DNA from: Rhipicephalus microplus
Taxonomy: Eukaryota > Arthropoda > Arachnida > Ixodida > Ixodidae
DNA: 64,000 nucleotides
NCBI RefSeq assembly: GCF_043290135.1
Contig: NC_134701.1
Coordinates: forward strand, 6,168,001 to 6,232,000
Reading direction: 5' to 3'
This document shows positions 55,701-64,000 of this stretch, piece after piece. Both the position numbers and the translations under genes were made by a program. How positions within the stretch are numbered: position 1 is the first letter of the stretch; each line of letters opens with the position of its first letter. Under the pieces are notes generated by a model. That model had not been told where the DNA came from, did no database searches, and worked only from the letters and a program-made list of their open reading frames with translations.

Positions 55701-58700
55701 CGCAATCGGCTAACGCGATCGGCTGTTAACCGAAAGGTTGGAGGTACGAGCCCTCCCGGGAGTGGTGTGTTGCTTTTTTTTATTTTGGGCTGATAGCTTT
55801 GAAGATATGTTCTGATGGTGGTGAGAGTGGAGCACGACTGTCTCCGTGGCGCAATTGGCAAGCGCGATCGGCTGTTAACCGAAAGGTTGGAGGTACGAGC
55901 CCACCCGGTGGTGGTGCGGCGTTTTTTTTTCTTTGGGCTGATAGCTTTGAAGATATGTTCTGATGGTGGTGAGAGTGGAGCACGACTGTCTCCATGGCGC
56001 AATTGGCTATTCGATCGGCTGTTAACTGAAAGGTTTGAGGTTCGAGCCCTGCCGGGAGTGTTGTGTTGCTTTTTTTATTTTGGGCTGATAGCTATGAAGA
56101 TATGTAATGATGGTGGTGAGAGTGGAGCACGACTGTCTCTGTGGCGCAATTGGCTAGCGCGATCGGCGGTTAACCGAAAGGTTGGAGGTTCGAGCCCTCC
56201 CGGGAGTTGTGTGTTTCTTTTTTTATTTTGGGCTGATAGCTTTGAAAATATGTTCTGATGGTGGTGAGTGTGGAGCAGGACTGTCTCCGTGGCGCAATTG
56301 GCTAGCGCGATCGGCTGTTAACCGAAAGGTTGGAGGTACGAGCCTACCCGGTGGAGGTGCGGCGCTTTTTTTTCTTTGGGCTGATAGCTTTGAAGATATG
56401 TTCTGATGGTGGTGAGAGTGGAGCACGACTGTCTCCGTGGCGCAATTGGCTAGCGTGATCGGCTGTTAACCGAGAGGTTGGAAGTTGGAGCCCACCCGGT
56501 GGTGGTGCGGCGATTTTTTTTCCTTTTGGCTGATAGCTCTGAAGAAATGTTCTGACGGTGGTGAGAGTGGAGCACGACTGTCTCCATGGCGCAATTGGCT
56601 ATGCGATCGGCTGTCAACTGAAAGGTTGGAGGTTCGAGTCCCGCGGGAGTGGTGTATTGCTTTTTTTTCTTTGGGCTGATAGCTTTGAAGATGTGTTCTG
56701 ATGGTGGTAAGAGTGGAGCACGACTGTCTCCGTGGCGCAATTGGCTAGCGCTATCGGCTGTTAACCGAAAGGTTGGAGGTTCGGGCCCACCTGGTGATGG
56801 TGCGGCGCTTTTTTTTCTTTGGGCTGATAGCTTTGAAGATATGTTCTGATGGTGGTGAGAGTGGAGCACGACTGTCTCCGTGGCGCAATTGGCTAGCGCG
56901 ATCGGCTGTTAACCGAAAGGTTGAAGGTACGAGCCCACCCGGTGGTGGTGCGGCGCTTTTTTTTCTTTGGGCTGATAGCTTTGAAGATATGTTCTGATGG
57001 TGGTGAGAGTGGAGCAGGACTGTCTTCGTGGCGCAATCGACTAACGCGATCGGCTGTTAACCGAAAGGTTGGAGGTGCGAGCCCTCCCGGGAGTGGTGTG
57101 TTGCTTTTTTTATTTTGGGCTGATAGCTTAGAAGATTTGTTCTGATGGTGGTGAGAGTGGAGCACGACTGTCTCCGTCGCGCAATTTGCTAGCGCGATCG
57201 GCTGTTAACCGAAAGGTTGGAGGTACGAGCCCACACGGTGGTGGTCCGGCACTTTTTTATTCTTTGGACTGATAGCTCTGAAGAAATGTTCTGACGGTGG
57301 TGAGAGTGGAGCACGACTGTCTCCGTGGCGCAATTGGCTATGCGAAATGCTGTTAACCGGAAGGTTGGAGGTTCGAGCCCTCCCGGGAGTGGTGTGTTGC
57401 TTTTTTTTGAGGCTGATAGCTTTGAAGATATGTTTTGATGGTGGTGAGAGTGGAGCAGGACTGTCTCCGTGGCGCAATAGGCTAGCGCGATCGGCTGTTA
57501 ACCGAAAGGTTGGAGGTACGAGCCCACCCGGTGTGGTGCGGCGCTTTTTTTCTTTGGGCTCATAGCTCTGAAGAAATGTTCTGACGGTGGTGAGAGTGGA
57601 GCACGACTGTCTCCGTGGCGCATTTGGCTAGCGCGATCGGCTGTTAACTAAAAGGTTGGAGGTACGAGCCCTCCCGGGAGTGGTGTGTTGCTTTTTTTTC
57701 TTTGGGCTGATAGCTTTGAAAATATGTTCTGATGGTGGTGAGTGTTGAGCAGGACTGTCTCCGTGAAGCAATTGGCTAGCGCGATCGGCTGTTAACCGAA
57801 AGGTTGGAGGTACGAGCCCACCCGGTGCTGGTGCGGCGCTTTCTTTTCTTTGGGCTGATAGCTTTGAAGATATGTTCTGATGGTGGTGAGAGTGGAGCAC
57901 GACTGTCCCCGTGGCGCAATAGGCTAGCGCGATCGGCTGTTAACCGAAAGGTTGGAGGTTTGAGCCCTCCCGGGAGTGGTGTGTTGCTTTTTTTTCTTTG
58001 GGCTGATAGTTTTGAAGATATGTTCTCATGGTGGTGAGATTGGAGCACGACTGTCTCCGTGGCGCTATTGGCTAGCGCGATCGGCTGTTAACCGAAAGGT
58101 TGGAGGTTCGAGCCCACCCGGTGGTGGTGCGGCGCTTTATTTCTTTGGGCTGAAAGGTTTGAAGATGTGTTCTGATGGTGGTAAGAGTGGAGCACGACTG
58201 TCTCCGTGGCGCAATTGGCTAGCGCGATCGGCTGTTAACCGAAAGGTTGGAGGTTTGAGCCCTCCCGGGAGTGGTGTGTTGCTTTTTTTATTTTGGGCTG
58301 ATAGCTTTGAAAATATGTTCTGATGGTGGTGAGTGTGAAGCAGGACTGTCTCCGTGGCGCAATTGGCTAGCGTGATCGGCTGTAAACCGAAAGGTTGGAG
58401 GTACGAGCCTACCCGGTGGAGGTGCGGCGCTTTTTTTTCTTTGGGCTGATAGCTTTGAAGATATGTTCTGATGGTGGTGAGATTGGAGCACGACTTTCTC
58501 CGTGGCGCAATCGGCTAACGCGATCGGCTGTTAACCGAAAGGTTGGAGGTACGAGCCCTCCCGGGAGTGGTGTGTTGCTGTTTTTATTTTGGGCTGATAG
58601 CTTTGAAGATATGTTCTGATGGTGGTGAGAGTGGAGCACGACTGTCTCCGTGGCGCAATTGGCTAGCGCGATCGGCTGTAACCGAAAGGTTGGAGGTACG

Positions 58701-59528
58701 AGCCCACCCGGTGGTGGTGCGGCGCTTTTTTTTCTTTGGGCTGATAGCTTTGAAGATATGTTCTGATGGTGGTGAGAGTGGAGCACGACTGTCTCCATGG
58801 CGCAATTGGCTATTCGATCGGCTGTTAACTGAAAGGTTTGAGGTTCGAGCCCTGCCGGGGGTGTTGTGTTGCTTTTTTTATTTTGGGCTGATAGCTATGA
58901 AGATATGTAATGATGGTGGTGAGAGTGGAGCACGACTGTCTCTGTGGCGCAATTGGCTAGCGCGATCGGCGGTTAACCGAAAGGTTGGAGGTTCGAGCCC
59001 TCCCGGGAGTGGTGTGTTTCTTTTTTTATTTTGGGCTGATAGCTTTGAAAATATGTTCTGATGGTGGTGAGTGTGGAGCAGGACTGTCTCCGTGGCGCAA
59101 TTGGCTAGCGCGATCGGCTGTTAACCGAAAGGTTGGAGGTACGAGCCTACCCGGTGGAGGTGCGGCGCTTTTTTTTCTTTGGGCTGATAGCTTTTAAGAT
59201 ATGTTCTGATGGTGGTGAGAGTGGAGCAAGACTGTCTCCGTGGCGCAATTGGCTAGCGCGATCGGCTGTTAACCGAGAGGTTGGAAGTTGGAGCCCACCC
59301 GGTGGTGGTGCGGCGATTTTTTTTCCTTTTGGCTGATAGCTCTGAAGAAATGTTCTGACGGTGGTGAGAGTGGAGCACGACTGTCTCCATGGCGCAATTT
59401 GCTATGCGATCGGCTGTCAACTGAAAGGTTGGAGGTTCGAGTCCCGTGGGAGTGGTGTATTGCTTTTTTTTCTTTGGGCTGATAGCTTTGAAGATGTGTT
59501 TTGATGGTGGTAAGAGTGGAGCACGACT
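49780..59528 (+). repeat. Higher-order block J, copy 2 (9749 bp)
   Basis: A near-perfect repeat of 40032-49779, with the same rare units at +9748: the six-base anticodon loop at 58644 (48896 in copy 1), the broken T-run at 58136 (48388) and the shortened T-arm near 57532 (47784). Such high identity over 66 units means a recent duplication or strong homogenisation, unless it is an assembly duplication. Confidence 0.85.
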
Positions 59529-61893
59529 GTCTCCGTGGCGCAATTGGCTAGCGCTATCGGCTGTTAACCGAAAGATTGGAGGTTCGGGCCCACCTGGTGG
59601 TGGTGCGGCGCTTTTTTTTCTTTGGGCTGATAGCTTTGAAGATATGTTCTGATGGTGGTGAGAGTGGAGCACGACTGTCTCCGTGGCGCAATTGGCTAGC
59701 GCGATCGGCTGTTAACCGAAAGGTTGAAGGTACGAGCCCACCCGGTGGTGGTGCGGCGCTTTTTTTCTTTGGGCTGATAGCTTTGAAGTTATGTTCTGAT
59801 GGTGGTGAGAGTGGAGCAGGACTGTCTCCGTGGCGCAATCGGCTAACTCGGTCGGCTGTTAACCGAAAGGTTGGAGGTACGAGCCCTCCCGGGAGTGGTG
59901 TGTTGCTTTTTTTATTTTGGGCTGATAGCTTTGAAGATATGTTCTGATGGTGGTGAGAGTGGACACGACTGTCTCCGTGGCGCAATCGGCTAACGCGATC
60001 GGCTGTTAACCGAAAGGTTGGAGGTGCGAGCCCTCCCGGGAGTGGTGTGTTGCTTTTTTTATTTTGGGCTGATAGCTTTGAAGATATGTTCTGATGGTGG
60101 TGAGAGTGGAGCACGACTGTCTCCGTGGCGCAATTGGCTAGCGCAATCGGCTGTTAACCGAAAGGTTGGAGGTACGAGCCCAACCGGTGGTGGTGCGGCG
60201 CTTTTTTTTCTTTGGGATGATAGCTTTGAAGATATGTTCTGATGGTGTTGAGAGTGGAGCAGGACTGTCTCCGTGGCGCAATGGGCTAGCGCTATCGGCT
60301 CTTAACCGAAATTTTGGAGGTACGAGCCCACCCGGTGGTGGTGCGGCGCTTGTTTTTCTTTGGGCTGATAGCTTTGAAGATATGTTCTGATGGTGGTGAG
60401 AGTGGAGCACGACTGTCTCCGTGGCGCAATCGGCTAACGCGATCGGCTGTTAACCGAAAGGTTGGAGGTACGAGCCCTCCCGGGAGTGGTGTGTTGCTTT
60501 TTTTATTTTGGGCTGATAGCTTTGAAGATATGTTCTGATGGTGGTGAGAGTGGAGCACGACTGTCTCCGTGGCGCAATTGGCTAGCGCGATCGGCTGTTA
60601 ACCGAAAGGTTGGAGGTACGAGCAAACCCGGTGGTGGTGCGGCGCTTTTTTTTCTTTGGGCTGATAGCTTTGAAGATATGTTCTGATGGTGGTGAGAGTG
60701 GAGCATGACTGTCTCCATGGCGCAATTGGCTATTCGATCGGCTGTTAACTGAAAGGTTTGAGGTTCGAGCCCTGCCGGGAGTGTTGTGTTGCTTTTTTAA
60801 TTTTGGGCTGATAGCAATGAAGATATGTAATGATGGTGGTGAGAGTGGAGCACGACTGTCTCTGTGGCGCAATTGGCTAGCGCGATCGGCGGTTAACCGA
60901 AAGGTTGGAGGTTCAAGCCCTCCCGGGAGTGGTGTGTTGCTTTTTTTATTTTGGGCTGATAGCTTTGAAAATATGTTCTGATGGTGGTGAGTGTGGAGCA
61001 GGACTGTCTCAGTGGCGCAATTGGCTAGCGCGATCGGCTGTTAACCGAAAGGTTGGAGGTACGAGCCTACCCGGTGGAGGTGCGGCGCTTTTTTTTCTTT
61101 GGGCTGATAGCTTTGAAGATATGTTCCGATGGTGGTGAGAGTGGAGCACGACTGTCTCCGTGGCGCAATTGGCTAGCGCGATCGGCTGTTAACCGAGAGG
61201 TTGGAAGTTGGAGCCCAACCGGTGGTGGTGCGGCGATTTTTTTTTCCTTTTGGCTGATAGCTTTGAAAATATGTTCTGATGGTGGTGAGTGTGGAGCAGG
61301 ACTGTCTCCGTGAAGCAATTGGCTAGCGCGATCGGCTGTTAACCGAAAGGTTGGAGGTACGAGCCCACCCGGTGCTGGTGCGGTGCTTTCTTTTCTTTGG
61401 GCTGATAGCTTTGAAGATATGTTCTGATGGTGGTGAGAGTGGAGCACGACTGTCCCCGTGGCGCAATAGGCTAGCGCGATCGGCTGTTAACCGAAAGGTT
61501 GGAGGTTTGAGCCCTCCCGGGAGTGGTGTGTTGCTTTTTTTTCTTTGGGCTTATAGTTTTGAAGATATGTTCTCATGGTGGTGAGAGTGGAGCAGGACTG
61601 TCTCCGTGGCGCAATTGGCTAGCGCGATCGGCTGTTAACCGAAATTTGGAGGTACGAGTCCACCCGGTGGTGGTGCGGCGCTTTTTTTTTTGGGCTGATA
61701 GCTTTGAAGAAATGTTCTGATGGTGGTGAGAGTGGAGCACATCTGTCTCCGTGGCGCAATTGGCTAGCGCGATCGGCTGTTAACCGAGAGGTTGGAAGTT
61801 TGAGCCCACCCGGTGGTGGTGCGGCGATTTTTTTTCCTTTTGGCTGATAGCTCTGAAGAAATGTTCTGACGGTGGTGAGAGTGGAGCACGACT

Positions 61894-61989
61894 GTCTCCA
61901 TGGCGCAATTTGCTATGCGATCGGCTGTCAACTGAAAGGTTGGAGGTTCGAGTCCCGTGGGAGTGGTGTATTGCTTGTTTTTCTTTGGG
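61894..61989 (+). pseudogene. Chimeric unit: GTC body joined to CTT-class tail
   Basis: The body has the GTC anticodon, the TATGCG D arm and gagtcccgtggga. The T-run, however, is cttgtttttctttggg, which otherwise follows CTT units. In the other J copies these two kinds of unit are many units apart, so a deletion joined them here. The next unit is an alpha unit with the cctcctggga mark. Confidence 0.6.
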
Positions 61990-62039
61990 CTGATAGCTTT
62001 GAAGATATGTTCTGATGGTGGTGAGAGTGGAGCACGACT

Positions 62040-63813
62040 GTCTCCGTGGCGCAATCGGCTAACGCGATCGGCTGTTAACCGAAAGGTTGGAGGTACGAGC
62101 CCTCCTGGGAGTGGTGTGTTGCTTTTTTTATTTTGGGCTGATAGCTTTGAAGATATGTTCTGATGGTGGTGAGAGTGGAGCACGACTGTCTCCGTGGCGC
62201 AATTGGCTAGCGCGATCGGCTGTTAACCGAAAGGTTGGAGGTACGAGCAAACCCGGTGGTGGTGCGGCGCTTTTTTTTCTTTGGGCTGATAGCTTTGAAG
62301 ATATGTTCTGATGGTGGTGAGAGTGGAGCATGACTGTCTCCATGGCGCAATTGGCTATTCGATCGGCTGTTAACTGAAAGGTTTGAGGTTCGAGCCCTGC
62401 CGGGAGTGTTGTGTTGCTTTTTTTATTTTGGGCTGATAGCAATGAAGATATGTAATGATGGTGGTGAGAGTGGAGCACGACTGTCTCTGTGGCGCAATTG
62501 GCTAGCGCGATCGGCTGTTAACCGAAAGGTTGGAGGTGCGAGCCCTCCCGGGAGTGGTGTGTTGCTTTTTTTATTTTGGGCTGATAGCTTTGAAGATATG
62601 TTCTGATGGTGGTGAGAGAGGAGCACGACTGTCTCCGTGGCGCAATTGGCTAGCGCAATCGGCTGTTAACCGAAAGGTTGGAGGTACGAGCCCAACCGGT
62701 GGTGGTGCGGCGCTTTTTTTTCTTTGGGATGATAGCTTTGAAGATATGTTCTGATGGTGTTGAGAGTGGAGCAGGACTGTCTCCGTGGCGCAATGGGCTA
62801 GCGCTATCGGCTCTTAACCGAAATTTTGGAGGTACGAGCCCACCCGGTGGTGGTGCGGCGCTTGTTTTTCTTTGGGCTGATAGCTTTGAAGATATGTTCT
62901 GATGGTGGTGAGAGTGGAGCACGACTGTCTCCGTGGCGCAATCGGCTAACGCGATCGGCTGTTAACCGAAAGGTTGGAGGTACGAGCCCTCCTGGGAGTG
63001 GTGTGTTGCTTTTTTTATTTTGGGCTGATAGCTTTGAAGATATGTTCTGATGGTGGTGAGAGTGGAGCACGACTGTCTCCGTGGCGCAATTGGCTAGCGC
63101 GATCGGCTGTTAACCGAAAGGTTGGAGGTACGAGCAAACCCGGTGGTGGTGCGGCGCTTTTTTTTCTTTGGGCTGATAGCTTTGAAGATATGTTCTGATG
63201 GTGGTGAGAGTGGAGCATGACTGTCTCCATGGCGCAATTGGCTATTCGATCGGCTGTTAACTGAAAGGTTTGAGGTTCGAGCCCTGCCGGGAGTGTTGTG
63301 TTGCTTTTTTTATTTTGGGCTGATAGCAATGAAGATATGTAATGATGGTGGTGAGAGTGGAGCACGACTGTCTCTGTGGCGCAATTGGCTAGCGCGATCG
63401 GCGGTTAACCGAAAGGTTGGAGGTTCAAGCCCTCCCGGGAGTGGTGTGTTGCTTTTTTTATTTTGGGCTGATAGCTTTGAAAATATGTTCTGATGGTGGT
63501 GAGTGTGGAGCAGGACTGTCTCAGTGGCGCAATTGGCTAGCGCGATCGGCTGTTAACCGAAAGGTTGGAGGTACGAGCCTACCCGGTGGAGGTGCGGCGC
63601 TTTTTTTTCTTTGGGCTGATAGCTTTGAAGATATGTTCCGATGGTGGTGAGAGTGGAGCACGACTGTCTCCGTGGCGCAATTGGCTAGCGCGATCGGCTG
63701 TTAACCGAGAGGTTGGAAGTTGGAGCCCAACCGGTGGTGGTGCGGCGATTTTTTTTTTCCTTTTGGCTGATAGCTTTGAAAATATGTTCTGATGGTGGTG
63801 AGTGTGGAGCAGG
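62040..63813 (+). repeat. Local 887-bp (six-unit) tandem duplication
   Basis: Units from 62040 recur from 62927 at an offset of 887. The private mark is an alpha body with cctcctggga, where C66 has become T. I saw it only at about 62101 and 62988. The duplicate carries the CTT unit 62779 between the two marked copies. Confidence 0.75.
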
Positions 63814-64000
63814 ACTGTCTCCGTGAAGCAATTGGCTAGCGCGATCGGCTGTTAACCGAAAGGTTGGAGGTACGAGCCCACCCGGTGCTGGTGCGGCGCT
63901 TTCTTTTCTTTGGGCTGATAGCTTTGAAGATATGTTCTGATGGTGGTGAGAGTGGAGCACGACTGTCCCCGTGGCGCAATAGGCTAGCGCGATCGGCTGT

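Larger units (their letters stand above)
1..64000 (+). repeat. Tandem tRNA-Asn-derived satellite array, about 148-bp unit
   Basis: The whole window is one head-to-tail array of about 430 units, all in the same orientation. Typical spacing is 147-149 bp, with extremes near 143. Each unit is ordered as tRNA-Asn-like body (72-74 bp), 9-bp trailer (gtgtgttgc or gtgcggcgc), T-run (T7-A-T4 or T8-C-T3), then a spacer that starts gggctgatag and ends in ggagcacgact. The body aligns column by column with eukaryotic tRNA-Asn: acceptor GTCTCCG, D stem GCGC/GCGC, loop CTGTTAA, and T stem GGAGG. Every stretch I read between annotated units is the same repeat, so there is no gene-free unique sequence. It could be a working tRNA gene cluster, but stem mismatches in most copies favour a tRNA-derived satellite. 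The array continues past both window ends. Confidence 0.96.
59529..64000 (+). repeat. Higher-order block J, copy 3 (partial, internal deletion)
   Basis: The copy starts like the two before it. After about 60.17 kb the offset to copy 2 falls from about 9747 to 8858, so about six units (near 890 bp) are missing. A second rearrangement near 61.97 kb joins a GTC unit to the tail of a CTT unit. A two-base loss (gtggacacgact) lies near 59964. The window ends inside a GTCCCCG-type unit. Confidence 0.75.

Noticed and set aside
59554..60114. 186-codon open frame (-)
   Set aside because: It is the antisense translation of the same units, with the tell-tale tRNA-derived motif PPTFRLTADR. It is a shadow of the repeat.
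1..64000. CRISPR array
   Set aside because: There are regular units, but no short repeat alternating with unique spacers. The whole unit is repeated and is plainly tRNA-like.
1..64000. tRNA-derived SINE family
   Set aside because: SINEs have a tRNA head, an unrelated body and a tail, and are dispersed with target-site duplications. Here the units are directly abutting, with no such tail or duplications. A SINE-like origin of the founder cannot be excluded.
1..64000. Bacterial or organellar tRNA operon
   Set aside because: The tRNA-Asn core is of eukaryotic cytosolic type, CCA is not encoded, and every copy has its own oligo-T stop. No other tRNA or rRNA is present.
1..64000. Entamoeba-type tRNA arrays
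   Set aside because: As I recall, those units are longer, usually combine tRNA genes with short tandem repeats, and are AT-rich. The unit here is shorter, has one tRNA type and lacks such repeats.

Overview
The window is a single, uninterrupted tandem array. From first to last base it is built from about 430 head-to-tail copies, all on the + strand, of a unit of about 148 bp. Each unit holds a 72-74 bp sequence that reads as a eukaryotic cytosolic tRNA-Asn (anticodon GTT), a trailer of about 9 bp, a T-run of the kind that stops RNA polymerase III, and a spacer of about 50 bp. The tRNA-like part carries an A box (TGGCGCAATTGG), a B-box position in the T arm, the anticodon loop CTGTTAA and discriminator G73. 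No CCA is encoded. I found no protein-coding gene, no inverted copy, no interspersed transposon and no unique sequence anywhere in the 64 kb.

The organism is a eukaryote, because the tRNA-Asn core and the internal promoter plus oligo-T layout are eukaryotic. The core resembles metazoan tRNA-Asn as I remember it, but the window gives no safe way to name a taxon.

Most copies look like tRNA relics rather than good tRNAs. The 3' acceptor strand does not match the 5' strand GTCTCCG cleanly in either common form. In the alpha form (CGGGAGT) and the beta form (CGGTGGT), one mismatch and two or three G-U wobbles remain. Position 27 is A facing A43. Beta units also carry an A-A mismatch in the T stem. 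The T loop, which is the B-box core, is the most variable part. Subfamilies carry altered anticodons: CTT (14 copies), GTA (17), GTC (25), GGT (1), plus a class with U33 changed to G (22). These counts were made by eye.

Layout: 1-7330 holds three copies (3682, 2944 and about 700 bp) of one higher-order block. 7331-12249 is a segment that recurs near 25.7-30.9 kb. 12250-18900, 18901-25697 and the start of 25698-30870 are successive 6.5-6.8 kb higher-order copies. 30871-33973 resembles 12.25-14.7 kb. 33974-37669 recurs at 40625-44321 (period about 6652). 40032-49779 and 49780-59528 are two nearly identical 9.75 kb copies, and a third, internally deleted copy runs to the end. A six-unit (887 bp) duplication lies at 62.04-63.8 kb. 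All these periods are close to whole numbers of 148-bp units, which is the signature of unequal exchange in a satellite.

The many open reading frames on both strands are translations of the repeat and are not annotated as genes. The most interesting question is whether this is a dead tRNA-derived satellite or an array still bound by TFIIIC and transcribed by Pol III. The T-run is kept in nearly every unit, while the B box and acceptor stem are degraded.
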